Source: Magnetococcales bacterium (lineage in GTDB: Bacteria; Pseudomonadota; Magnetococcia; Magnetococcales; UBA8363). From it: a stretch of 45,015 nucleotides of DNA. Below are positions 25,031-33,727 of this stretch, piece by piece; within the stretch, counting starts at the first letter, position 1, and the number at the start of each line of letters is the position of its first letter. The DNA lies in contig JACSDG010000050.1 of NCBI GenBank assembly GCA_015660855.1, positions 1 to 45,015 of the forward strand, written 5' to 3'. Under the pieces are notes generated by a model that had not been told where the DNA came from, did no database searches, and saw only the letters and a list, made by a program, of their open reading frames with translations. The position numbers and the translations under genes were made by a program.

Positions 25031-25543
25031 ATGACTGCGTTAACGAGCCTGAAGGATACGTGGAGGGATCTGGGGGCGAGAGAGCGCCGGATGGTGGTGA
25101 TCGGTTCGGTGGCGTTGTTGGTGACGCTGATTTATTTCATGGTTTGGTCGCCATTTTTGGAGCGCGTGGACAATGCCCGTCAGCGCGTGGCGGCGGGTTT
25201 GGATTCTTTGCAATGGATGCAGTCCAAAGCGGCGGAGGCCAGGACATTGCAGGCGTCCCTTGGAGGGCCGGGCAGGTCAGGCTTGACCTTGTCGGGTTCT
25301 TTCCTGTCCTTCGTGGAAGAGAGTGCAAAGAAAGGTGGGTTGGGGGGGGGCCTCAAGGGTGCGGAGCCTTCTGGCAATGATCAGGTGTTGATCCGGTTTG
25401 AGCAGACCCCTTTTCATGCTTTGATCGCCTGGATGATCGATTTGCATTCCAAAGGGGTGGAAGCCTTTTCGGTCGCGTTGGAACGGGAACAGGAACCGGG
25501 AAAGGTTCGTGCCCGACTGGTTCTTGGCCGTAGCGGTGGATGA
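25031..25543 (+). CDS. gspM: Type II secretion protein GspM
   Basis: A 170-residue bitopic protein with a short cytoplasmic N-terminus containing the typical LGARERRMV stretch, one helix at about 22-40 and a periplasmic domain. GspM anchors and stabilises GspL. The gene is coupled to gspN by a 4-bp overlap. The identification rests on topology, size and position between gspL and gspN. Confidence 0.87.
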   Translation: MTALTSLKDTWRDLGARERRMVVIGSVALLVTLIYFMVWSPFLERVDNARQRVAAGLDSLQWMQSKAAEARTLQASLGGPGRSGLTLSGSFLSFVEESAKKGGLGGGLKGAEPSGNDQVLIRFEQTPFHALIAWMIDLHSKGVEAFSVALEREQEPGKVRARLVLGRSGG

Positions 25544-26310
25544 TGGGGATCAAGGGTTACCTGTCGCTGGGGGTGATGGGTTATCTGTTTTTCCTGGTTT
25601 CTTCCCTACCGGCCAGCTTGGCTTGGTCCTGGATTGGGGTTGATTCGGGTGTTCTCACGCTGGAGGAAATCTCTGGAACCCTTTGGTCGGGGCGGGCGAC
25701 CAGGGTGGTCGCGGCCCATTTTAACATGGGACCGTTCAAGTGGAAAATCCGCTGGGACAAGGTGTTCAAGTTGTCGCCTCAGGTGGATTTTGTCTTGGAG
25801 GGGAAGGATGGTTTCCACCTGCATGGGGCGGTTGCGTTGGCTGCGGGACCGACCCTTCATATCAAAGATTGGGTTTTTTCCAGTCCCCTCTCCAGTTTAA
25901 GTCCGTTGATGGTGCGTGTCCCTGTGGATTTGACTGGCCAACTGGATGCCCACGTCGATCATTTGGCCGTGGACAGGGAGGGGAAAGTGGTGGAAATCTC
26001 GGCGGGTGGAAAATTGATGGATTTTGCCGTGGGGGTTCCGTGGGACAAGCCGCTTGGTGGTTATGGATTGGAGGCGGTCTTGGGGGTGGATGGGGAAGTA
26101 TTGATTCATATCAAGGATGTGGAGGGGGCAATCCGGACGGCATTGGTTTTGAAAATATATCATGATGGCCGCTATCGATTGCGGGGAAGTTTGAGTGCGG
26201 GAAAAAAACTGGACGATCAATCGGCTGAATTTTTAAAACAGTGGATCGGTTTTGATCGTGCCAAACTGTTTCCCGTGAATACCGAAGGCCGACTGGGTGA
26301 TTTATTGTAA
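25540..26310 (+). CDS. gspN: Type II secretion protein GspN
   Basis: A 256-residue protein with one N-terminal helix (about 6-29) and a beta-rich periplasmic part (VLTLEEISGTLWSGRA, then FKWKIRWDKVF), characteristic of GspN. GspN is an accessory inner-membrane subunit present in some type II secretion systems. It ends 18 bp before the convergent nuclease-family gene. Confidence 0.88.
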   Translation: MMGIKGYLSLGVMGYLFFLVSSLPASLAWSWIGVDSGVLTLEEISGTLWSGRATRVVAAHFNMGPFKWKIRWDKVFKLSPQVDFVLEGKDGFHLHGAVALAAGPTLHIKDWVFSSPLSSLSPLMVRVPVDLTGQLDAHVDHLAVDREGKVVEISAGGKLMDFAVGVPWDKPLGGYGLEAVLGVDGEVLIHIKDVEGAIRTALVLKIYHDGRYRLRGSLSAGKKLDDQSAEFLKQWIGFDRAKLFPVNTEGRLGDLL

Positions 26311-26328
26311 CCTGTCGTGCGTACAAAA

Positions 26329-27384
26329 TCAGGTTTTGTCTGAAAATACATCTTCCAAGGATTGGGCATCCACAAACCGAAGGCTCCATTCCTCCAGAGA
26401 CGCCGGTTCAGCCTTGTTAATTTTTTCACTGGCCCAATCAGGTAGGGTGCCAAAGCGGTGCTGTAACAAGCGCGTCAGCATTTGGGCCATGCCTTTTAGT
26501 TGGCCAATTTGTTGGCCAATCTGTTGGCCAATCTGTTGACCAATCTGTTGACCGATCTGTTGACCGATCTGTTGACCGATCTGTTGACCAATCTGTTGGC
26601 CTTTTTTCATAGCAATCCGTTCAAAACTTGAGATATAAGGCATTTTTTGGCTCTCCCCAAATTCAATGATTTCATTGAACAGCCGGGTGTCAGCTTCTTC
26701 TGGAAGATGAAGCACCCAGTCGATAAAACGGAACAGATCGACAATTTTTTGGCGACTGAAACGCATTTGATACAAATTTCGGATCATGCGCTTTTTGATC
26801 TGATAGCGGTCCTCGGTATGATTCCTGGTTTTTTTGGCTTGAAGATGGGCTAATGTCACAACGGCAAAGGGGTTGGTGGATTTTTCCAACGAGGCTTCCT
26901 GGTGGTCCAATAATTTTATCGATGTAAATTTGAAGATGACCTGAGTTCCCCACAATTCGTGCTCGTATTCTGCGGGTCGCCAACCGTCCTCATCGTCGGT
27001 CAGGATCGCCAAACTGACCACTGGCCTGCGATGAAGGTCATAGGCGCGGTATTGGTAGGTGTACATTTCCGCTGCAAAGTTTTGTTTGCGGTTTCCTTGG
27101 ATTTCGGCGTGAATCAGTACCCACTGTTCGACGCCATCGCGTTGCCATACCTTGACCAACTCGTCCACGCGTCGATCACCGATTTGAGCCTCACGGGTGA
27201 TGCGGGCCAGTTCCTTGTCCAAGAACTCATATCCACGTTCCCAATCGATGCCATCGTGTGCCTTTGGCAGGAAAAAAGCCAGAAAATCTTTGAAGTATAA
27301 TCGCAGAATGTTTTTCCATGGGGTATCGAATTCATTATGTTTTATCTTTTTCTTCGCAGGGGACATTTTTTTCTCCAGACTCAT
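26329..27384 (-). CDS. Rpn/DUF4351-type putative nuclease (copy 3, divergent)
   Basis: A 351-residue protein from the PD-(D/E)XK transposase-like superfamily, distinct from the other two copies. The N-terminal region has WKNILRLYFKDFLAFFLP and a nuclease-like core with VLIHAEIQGNR (ExQ motif). A helical region precedes a tandem Gly-Gln-Gln-Ile repeat, and the C-terminus has LTRLLQHRFGTLPDWA, which resembles a DUF4351 domain. No inverted repeats or target-site duplications are visible around it. It lies on the opposite strand to gspN and to the following regulator gene. Its function is unknown. Confidence 0.82.
   Translation of the reverse strand: MSLEKKMSPAKKKIKHNEFDTPWKNILRLYFKDFLAFFLPKAHDGIDWERGYEFLDKELARITREAQIGDRRVDELVKVWQRDGVEQWVLIHAEIQGNRKQNFAAEMYTYQYRAYDLHRRPVVSLAILTDDEDGWRPAEYEHELWGTQVIFKFTSIKLLDHQEASLEKSTNPFAVVTLAHLQAKKTRNHTEDRYQIKKRMIRNLYQMRFSRQKIVDLFRFIDWVLHLPEEADTRLFNEIIEFGESQKMPYISSFERIAMKKGQQIGQQIGQQIGQQIGQQIGQQIGQQIGQQIGQLKGMAQMLTRLLQHRFGTLPDWASEKINKAEPASLEEWSLRFVDAQSLEDVFSDKT
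26499..26602. repeat. 12-bp minisatellite inside the third Rpn-family gene
   Basis: About eight units of a 12-bp sequence (TTGGCCAATCTG with variants TTGACCAATCTG and TTGACCGATCTG) encode Gly-Gln-Gln-Ile repeats between the nuclease domain and the C-terminal helical domain. Array changes in whole units would stay in frame. Confidence 0.95.
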
Positions 27385-27659
27385 GAGATTCGAGGCTGCA
27401 AATCAGTGGACGGCCAATGGACCCCCGCTCGTGGATTATCCAGTATTTTACCCTTTCAGTCTACGGCAATCTGTGCCATTGGATTCCCGTGGCATTCAGG
27501 TTGGACGCGGATGAAACCATGGGATTTGTCTGCGGTTTTGATGTTAAAGGGCAGTCTGCTGTGGTATTCTTCGGGCGGGGTGGGGATTGGGTGGCTGCAA
27601 TGGCTAAAGGTTCTTTGGGATCTTGGTGTTCAAGAGTTTTGGGACAAGGCGGGGAGGCG
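27385..27659. other. Divergent intergenic region, no gene recognised
   Basis: A 275-bp spacer between the minus-strand nuclease-family gene and the plus-strand response regulator. A frame in phase with the regulator is open back to 27417, but it does not read like a conserved domain and the regulator start at 27660 is preceded by GGGGAGG. Promoters for both flanking genes should be here; I cannot place them. Confidence 0.4.
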
Positions 27660-29786
27660 ATGAACAAGAAACCGCTTTTTTATGTGGTGGATGACGATGC
27701 CATTACCCGGCTTACCCTGTGTCGGTTTCTGGAAAATCAGGGCTACGCTACGGTGCGACTGGAAAGTGGCCAGGCCGCTTTGGAGGAACTTGACCGGCGG
27801 CTGCCGGACATTATCCTTCTGGATGCCCGGATGCCCGGCCTGGATGGTTTTGCCACCTTGGCTGCAATCAAAGAAAAGGAGGGGGCGCAACGTATCCCGG
27901 TTTTGATGATTACCGGTCTGAACGATGATGAATCGGTGGACCGGGCGTACGAACAGGGAGCGGTTGATTTTATCACCAAGCCTATCCATTGGGCCATACT
28001 GCGCAATCGCGTCACCTATCTGCTCCGGGAAATCGACCATGAACGTCGGCTTTATCTGGCGGCGAGCGTTTTCGACAATACCACCGAAGGTATTGTGGTT
28101 ACCGACATGGACGCCACGATTCAGTCGGTCAATCCTGCATTTACCAGGATTACCGGGTATACCTCCTCCGAGGTTGTGGGAAGCAACATGCGCGTTTTGC
28201 GTTCGGGGCAGCACGACCGAAAATTTTATACCCAGTTTTGGGAAAGCTTGCAGACCACGGGGAAATGGCAGGGTGAATTTCAAAACCGGCACAAGGATGG
28301 TTCGATCATTTCGCAATGGGCGACCATCAGCAGCGTTATCGGTGTGGATGGCCAGGTGGAAAGGTATGTATGTTTATTTTCCGATCTGACGGCATTGAGG
28401 GAATCGGAAGCCAATTTTGCGCATCTTTCAGGGCATGATTCTCTCACAGATTTACCCAATCGCCACCTGTTTCAGGCACGATTGGCTTTGGCCCTGGCCG
28501 AGAATCGTGAGTCATCGTTGTTGCTGGGAGTCATGGTGTTGGACATCGACCGTTTCAAGGTGGTCAACGACACCCTGGGGCATGATAAAGGGGATCAATT
28601 ATTAATACGGGTCAGCCGCAGGTTGCGCAAGGCATTGCCCAGACAGGTCACCATGGGCCGATTGGGGGGTGACGCATTTGGGTTTATTCTGCCCGATTTG
28701 CAGCAATCCGCAGACGCTGCCAAAATTGCCCAGACCTTGTTGGATGCCCTGGGACAGCCTTTTGTTATCGACGGCAATGAGGCGATGGAATTTTTTGTCG
28801 GGGCCAGCGTGGGTATTGGTGTTTCGCCACTGGACGGGGTGGACGTGAAAACCTTGCTGCGCAATACCGACGCCGCCATGTATCATGCCAAGGAGCAGGG
28901 ACGCAACAATTTTCAGTTTTACAGAAACGATTTGAATATTGCCACCATGGCCCGCATGCTTATGGAAAGCAGTTTGCGCAGTGCCTTGGAAAAGGGAGAA
29001 TTTGTCCTGTACTACCAACCGCAGGTCGATGCGATCACAGGTGAATTGACGGGGGCGGAGGCACTGATCCGTTGGCAGCATCCTCTCCAGGGTATGATAG
29101 CCCCTGGCGAGTTCATACCGCTGGCGGAGGATACGGGTTTGATTATTCCCATTGGTCAATGGGCTTTGCAAACGGCGTGTGATCAGATGGCCCTTTGGTG
29201 TCAGAAAGGGTTGGCTCCGCTCCGGGTTGCCGTCAATCTTTCGGGTATTCAGTTCAAACAACCCGATTTTTCCGAGCGTGTCCTCCAGGTGGTGCGGGAG
29301 ACGGGGGTGGAGCCGCAATGGTTGGAATTGGAATTGACTGAAACCATCGCCATGGGTGATGTGGAAGAGACCTATGCCAAACTGAAAATTCTTTCCGAAG
29401 GCCGGATTCAGTTGGCCATTGATGATTTTGGCACGGGGTTTTCGTCATTGAGCTATTTGCGCCGCTTTCCCATCGACACCCTGAAGATTGACCGTTCTTT
29501 TGTACGCAACTGTGTTGAAGACGCCGATGATGCCACTATTGTGCGTACTTTTATTGGTCTGGCGCACAGCCTTGGGCTTTCTGTGGTGGCTGAAGGGGTG
29601 GAGACCAGGGAACAATGGGAGTTTCTCAAGCGTGAGGGATGTGATTGTATCCAGGGGTATTATTTTGGTCGCCCTTTGTCCCCGGAGGCCTTTGAAGACA
29701 TCATGAGGGAGATGCAGACCAAACGGTTATCGGCGGGGGAACACGCCAAAGGGAAGAGAAAAAAAATCCGGGCAAGAGGGGATTGA
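27660..29786 (+). CDS. Response regulator with REC, PAS, GGDEF and EAL domains
   Basis: A 708-residue soluble regulator. The receiver domain (about 5-120) has the acidic cluster D11-D13, phosphoacceptor D55 and K107. A PAS domain with PAC motif covers about 132-245. The GGDEF domain (about 255-420) carries GGDAF at 336-340, so the catalytic Glu is replaced and cyclase activity is doubtful. The EAL domain (about 440-685) keeps E467-A468-L469, DDFGTG (588-593), VAEGVET and QGYYFGRP, so c-di-GMP phosphodiesterase activity is likely. The start is the ATG at 27660, just after GGGGAGG. No cognate histidine kinase is adjacent. It may tune c-di-GMP for the nearby Pel locus, by inference from proximity only. 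Confidence 0.9.
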   Translation: MNKKPLFYVVDDDAITRLTLCRFLENQGYATVRLESGQAALEELDRRLPDIILLDARMPGLDGFATLAAIKEKEGAQRIPVLMITGLNDDESVDRAYEQGAVDFITKPIHWAILRNRVTYLLREIDHERRLYLAASVFDNTTEGIVVTDMDATIQSVNPAFTRITGYTSSEVVGSNMRVLRSGQHDRKFYTQFWESLQTTGKWQGEFQNRHKDGSIISQWATISSVIGVDGQVERYVCLFSDLTALRESEANFAHLSGHDSLTDLPNRHLFQARLALALAENRESSLLLGVMVLDIDRFKVVNDTLGHDKGDQLLIRVSRRLRKALPRQVTMGRLGGDAFGFILPDLQQSADAAKIAQTLLDALGQPFVIDGNEAMEFFVGASVGIGVSPLDGVDVKTLLRNTDAAMYHAKEQGRNNFQFYRNDLNIATMARMLMESSLRSALEKGEFVLYYQPQVDAITGELTGAEALIRWQHPLQGMIAPGEFIPLAEDTGLIIPIGQWALQTACDQMALWCQKGLAPLRVAVNLSGIQFKQPDFSERVLQVVRETGVEPQWLELELTETIAMGDVEETYAKLKILSEGRIQLAIDDFGTGFSSLSYLRRFPIDTLKIDRSFVRNCVEDADDATIVRTFIGLAHSLGLSVVAEGVETREQWEFLKREGCDCIQGYYFGRPLSPEAFEDIMREMQTKRLSAGEHAKGKRKKIRARGD

Positions 29787-29790
29787 AACG

Positions 29791-31035
29791 ATGATTCATG
29801 GTTTGGCAGGGTTGTTGGGTTTGACGGTGCTGGCTTGGCTGGCGAGTGAAGATCGCAAACGCTTTCCCTGGCGGGTGATGGCGATGGGGTTGGCGTTGCA
29901 GTTGGGGATAGGGATTGTTTTATTGAAATTTCCGCCGGTTCGTTCGGTTTTTCTGCTGCTCAACGATGGCGTGATTGCCCTGCAGAAGGCTATGGGGGAA
30001 GGGACATCTTTTGTTTTTGGATACCTTGGAGGTGCTCCGGCTCCCTTTGCCAAGGGGGAAACGGGGACACTGTTCATACTGGCGTTCCAGGCCCTGCCTT
30101 TGGTGCTTTTGGTCAGTGCCCTGTCGTCGTTGCTTTATTATTGGCGGGTGTTGCCGTGGATTGTGCAGGGGATTTCCAAATTATTGCAGAAAGGATTGGG
30201 GGTGGGAGGTGCGGTTGCCCTTGGGGCAGCCATGAACATATTTGTAGGAATGGTGGAAGCCCCTTTGTCCATTCGGCCCTACTTGGCCATCATGAGTCGG
30301 GCGGAATTGTTTGCGACGATGGTTTGCGGCATGGCCTCCATTGCGGGGACCATGATGGTTCTTTACGCATCCATCCTTGAGAGTGTGATTCCAGATGCTA
30401 TGGGTCATGTGCTGACCGCCTCCATTCTCAGTGCGCCAGCGGCATTGATGGTGTCTTTGATCATGGTGCCGCAGACAGGGCCTTCGACGGGGGGGGAGGA
30501 CATGCCGCCTTCGGAGGCGACGGGGGCCATGGATGCCATTACCCGAGGCACGGCGGAAGGGGTGACCTTATTAATAAACATTATTGCCATGTTGGTTGTG
30601 TTGGTTGCCTTGGTTTCGCTGGTCAATCAAGGGTTGGCCGCCATGCCGGAGGTGTATGGCGATCCGTTGACCTTGCAGCGGGCTTTGGGTTGGCTTATGG
30701 CCCCGGTGGCCTGGCTGATGGGGATTCCCTGGCATGAGGCGCAGGTGGCGGGATCGTTATTGGGGACAAAAACCATCCTTAATGAATTTATCGCCTACAT
30801 GGATTTGGCGAAGGTGCCCAGGGAACAACTGGGAGATGTAAGTCGGTTGATCATGATGTACGCTTTGTGCGGATTTGCCAACATTGGCAGCCTTGGCATC
30901 ATGATTGGAGGAATGGGGGCCATGGTTCCTGAACGCAAGAATGAGATTGTTGAATTGGGTTTGCGTTCCATCATCGCCGGGACCCTGGCCACTTGCATGA
31001 CCGGTGCTGTTGTGGGACTTGTTTTCAAATTTTAA
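29791..31035 (+). CDS. CNT-family concentrative nucleoside transporter
   Basis: A 414-residue polytopic inner-membrane protein of the NupC/CNT family, which imports nucleosides using H+ or Na+ gradients. Visible hallmarks are GTSFVFGYLGG, the AAMNIFVGMVEAPLSIRPYL block with the conserved xVEAP motif, SIAGTMMVLYASIL, and the C-terminal CGFANIGSLGIMIGGMG. The start is 4 bp after the preceding regulator stop. It is convergent with pelF. Confidence 0.93.
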   Translation: MIHGLAGLLGLTVLAWLASEDRKRFPWRVMAMGLALQLGIGIVLLKFPPVRSVFLLLNDGVIALQKAMGEGTSFVFGYLGGAPAPFAKGETGTLFILAFQALPLVLLVSALSSLLYYWRVLPWIVQGISKLLQKGLGVGGAVALGAAMNIFVGMVEAPLSIRPYLAIMSRAELFATMVCGMASIAGTMMVLYASILESVIPDAMGHVLTASILSAPAALMVSLIMVPQTGPSTGGEDMPPSEATGAMDAITRGTAEGVTLLINIIAMLVVLVALVSLVNQGLAAMPEVYGDPLTLQRALGWLMAPVAWLMGIPWHEAQVAGSLLGTKTILNEFIAYMDLAKVPREQLGDVSRLIMMYALCGFANIGSLGIMIGGMGAMVPERKNEIVELGLRSIIAGTLATCMTGAVVGLVFKF

Positions 31036-31103
31036 CGTACTTTCGTAATACATTGAAATTATGCTATATTTTGTGAAAAACAGTCTTGACAGTGGGGAGT
31101 CTT

Positions 31104-32609
31104 TCAACCATCCCGGAATCCCACATACAAATCCCGATAACGACGTTTCATGTCGTCTATGGCGTAATAAGCTTTGACCCTTTCCCGAATGGCGTTGGCG
31201 CAGCGGTCGTACCACTCCTGGTCGCTGAGCAGATGGATCAAGGCCCCAGCGGTTTCTCGCGGGTTGGAAACACGGGTGATGGCCCCAGCCGGACCCAGAT
31301 GCGGATTTTCGTCGGGATGGCCCAGGATCATCTCCCGGCAGCCGCCGACGTCGGTCGCCACCGTAGGGATACCTGCCGCCCCCGCCTCAAGGATTACAAG
31401 AGGTTGACCTTCGCTGATGCTGGTCAGGACGTTGATATCGATCTTGCCCATGTACTCTTTCAGGTTGACCCGGCCTGTGAAAGTAACCATATCTTCCAAG
31501 TGAAAATGTTCGATCAACCGCATGCACTCGTTGAAATACTCCTGGTCTTCCTCGGTTGGCCCCATCACCATGGCCTTGGCTACGGGAATGGCATCGCGCA
31601 GAATGGCGCAGGCGCGTAGATAGCTTTTAATGTCCTTGATCGGCACCACACGCCCGATGAGTGCCACCGTTGGCGGTCGGTTCGGCTCGCGCTGAATGGA
31701 GCCGAAATGCTCCAGATCGATACCGTTGGGGATGATCTGCATCTTGGTCGGATCGGCACCGTCGGCTTTCTGGAAAAGCTGGTTGCCCGAATGCAGAGTG
31801 ATGATCTGGGCACTGGCTTCGTAGCAAACCTTGGAATAGGCGTGAAAAGAATCAATCCAGAGGCTTTTGATGTCCTTCTCCGATCGGTCTACCTGAATGG
31901 AAATGCGCGGTTTTTCGTAGATCCAACTGGCCATGTTGATTTCAATGCGACGCTCATTGGTATAGATGCCGTGTTCGGTTACGAAAACCGGTTTGCCGCT
32001 TTCGATGTGGGCGCGGGTCAGAGCCAGCCCGGCGAAACCAGTGGAAACCGAGTGATACACCTTGGCTGGCGGCATGTTGCAGGTCAAAAGAATGAAAAGG
32101 TTGCCGGTGAGATAGCGCCAGGTCCAGAAAAAATCGGAAAAAGAGGCGTCTGGCAGGAGTTCCTGGTAAAAACGCATAAACAATCGCCAGGCGTGACGCG
32201 AGTTCATCAACTCTTCCCAGCCCAGATGATCCTGATAGGGACGGATCACCTCGCTTAGGACAGTCATGGACTCCAGGCTTGGCGACCTGTAAAAGGCGAT
32301 CAGTGCCTCTTCAAGTTTGTTGAAAAAGGGGCGGAGCCACATCCAGCGTTTTTTCCGCCGCGCCTGGAAGGGTGCCAGGTAGACATTCTGAATCGCCTGA
32401 AGATTTTTCGGCGGCTCATAGCGCATCTTCGTATCCGCTCCGGCGGGCAGGATGGCCAACAGGTTGAAGGAGACATCGGGAATGGAGCGGATGATGTCAT
32501 GCACCCAACTGGAGACGCCGCCGGGCACATAAGGATAGGTTCCCTCCACCATGATGCAGACATCGGCGGGGGGCGGATAGTCGGTAATCAGATTTTTGTG
32601 ATCGCTCAT
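31104..32609 (-). CDS. pelF: Pel polysaccharide glycosyltransferase PelF
   Basis: PelF is the cytosolic GT4 glycosyltransferase that makes the Pel polymer from a UDP-amino sugar. Of 501 residues, the N-terminus has the family motif ADVCIMVEGTYPYVPGGVSS. The GT-B C-terminal domain has the nucleotide-sugar site with SEGQPLVILEAGAAGIPTVA, carrying the E-x7-E pair. The ATG at 32609 overlaps the pelE stop (ATGA). An upstream start at 32627 is possible but unnecessary. The length matches Pseudomonas aeruginosa PelF (507 residues). Confidence 0.96.
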   Translation of the reverse strand: MSDHKNLITDYPPPADVCIMVEGTYPYVPGGVSSWVHDIIRSIPDVSFNLLAILPAGADTKMRYEPPKNLQAIQNVYLAPFQARRKKRWMWLRPFFNKLEEALIAFYRSPSLESMTVLSEVIRPYQDHLGWEELMNSRHAWRLFMRFYQELLPDASFSDFFWTWRYLTGNLFILLTCNMPPAKVYHSVSTGFAGLALTRAHIESGKPVFVTEHGIYTNERRIEINMASWIYEKPRISIQVDRSEKDIKSLWIDSFHAYSKVCYEASAQIITLHSGNQLFQKADGADPTKMQIIPNGIDLEHFGSIQREPNRPPTVALIGRVVPIKDIKSYLRACAILRDAIPVAKAMVMGPTEEDQEYFNECMRLIEHFHLEDMVTFTGRVNLKEYMGKIDINVLTSISEGQPLVILEAGAAGIPTVATDVGGCREMILGHPDENPHLGPAGAITRVSNPRETAGALIHLLSDQEWYDRCANAIRERVKAYYAIDDMKRRYRDLYVGFRDG

Positions 32610-33727
32610 CGGGTTGGCTCGCGCCATAGCTGGATTGCCTGGATGATGTTGACCGGAAACTCATCCAGTTTTTTCAACCGGTCGCCAAAATTGCGCGCCA
32701 TATCGTTCACCTGCCCATACTGTCTCAGGCGGAACAGAACATCCATGCGCCAAGCGATCATCTGCGTGGATGGCTCCTCCTTTTGCATCTCCGGTTCCAT
32801 CATCTCCAGGCACTCTTGGAGCCGCCCATTTTTCAAAAGAAGGCGGCATGCACGGGTAACCGCTTCGCTATTTTCAGGCCGAATGGCCAGATAACGACGA
32901 TAATAGTCGAGTGCCTTCTCCCGGCTATTGCGCGCATTCAGGTCATCGAGCAGGCCACAAAAAGCATATTCGTCGATATGACACGCCGTCTTCCACAACA
33001 GATCAGGATTTTCTGGATTTTTCTTCAATTCTCCCTCCAGTTCGATGGCCCGCTTGGTATAGTTGTTTTCCACATGCGATACGCCGGTGGCGGCCTGTAC
33101 GCGGATGGCATTGTCGGGCGAATTAACTGCTTCGAGCAGGATGGGGGCGAACTGGTGGCGAAAATAGCGGGTTACCAGGGCGATCATGGCTAGTTTTTGC
33201 CCCTGGTTGCCGAAGGCAAGAATATCCTGAAAGGGGGAAAGACCACCTGGGGCATCGGAGACGGCGATGCGCAGTGTATCGGCCAACTCTTCGGAATACT
33301 GTCGGTTTTCCTCCGGAAAGAGTTCGGCGTACCACTCCTCGAAAGGTCGGGCGTGACGACTGTAGTCCAGGAAGAGTAGAAACACCACCAGTACCCCGGC
33401 GAGGCCAACCAGGCCCAGAAAGAGGGTCGCACCCGCCAGCAGCAGAAAGAAGGCCTGGCCACACCGTTTGCCGAACCAGGGGGTCATGGCGACCAGGGCA
33501 AGGGCGGCGGACAGCAGAATGTGCATGGTCTGATAAGGTACAGGCCCCCAGTAGGGCGACAGACGGGTGCCGATGATGATCATCCAGAGGGTTTGGAGAT
33601 GGAACGCCATGGCCAAAACCCAGACCACGAGAAACTTGACCACGCAGGAGAAGGACCGGACGATGATCGGATTTTCCGGTTTCGGTGCGACCGCTGGATT
33701 GTTTTCGCTCTCGTCATCCTCTTTCAC
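32606..33727 (-). CDS. pelE: Pel synthesis membrane protein PelE
   Basis: A 373-residue inner-membrane protein. Hydrophobic segments are at about 25-55 and 65-120 (VVKFLVVWVLAMAFHLQTLWM, ILLSAALALVAM, FFLLLAGATLFLGLVGLAGVL). They are followed by a helical, TPR-like cytoplasmic domain. PelE interacts with PelD and PelG in the Pel synthase complex. The assignment rests on topology and on its place between pelD and pelF. It overlaps pelD by 14 bp and pelF by 4 bp. Confidence 0.88.
   Translation of the reverse strand: MKEDDESENNPAVAPKPENPIIVRSFSCVVKFLVVWVLAMAFHLQTLWMIIIGTRLSPYWGPVPYQTMHILLSAALALVAMTPWFGKRCGQAFFLLLAGATLFLGLVGLAGVLVVFLLFLDYSRHARPFEEWYAELFPEENRQYSEELADTLRIAVSDAPGGLSPFQDILAFGNQGQKLAMIALVTRYFRHQFAPILLEAVNSPDNAIRVQAATGVSHVENNYTKRAIELEGELKKNPENPDLLWKTACHIDEYAFCGLLDDLNARNSREKALDYYRRYLAIRPENSEAVTRACRLLLKNGRLQECLEMMEPEMQKEEPSTQMIAWRMDVLFRLRQYGQVNDMARNFGDRLKKLDEFPVNIIQAIQLWREPTR

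Noticed and set aside
26499-26602. Possible CRISPR array
   Set aside because: The units are contiguous 12-bp repeats without spacers and lie inside a coding frame; the same holds for the arrays at 5627-5742 and 12953-13020.
27417-27659. Longer N-terminus for the REC-PAS-GGDEF-EAL protein
   Set aside because: The receiver domain begins right after the ATG at 27660, which follows GGGGAGG; the upstream 81 codons resemble no domain.
31036-31103. Bidirectional terminator between nupC-like gene and pelF
   Set aside because: The 68-bp convergent spacer shows no strong GC stem followed by a T tract.
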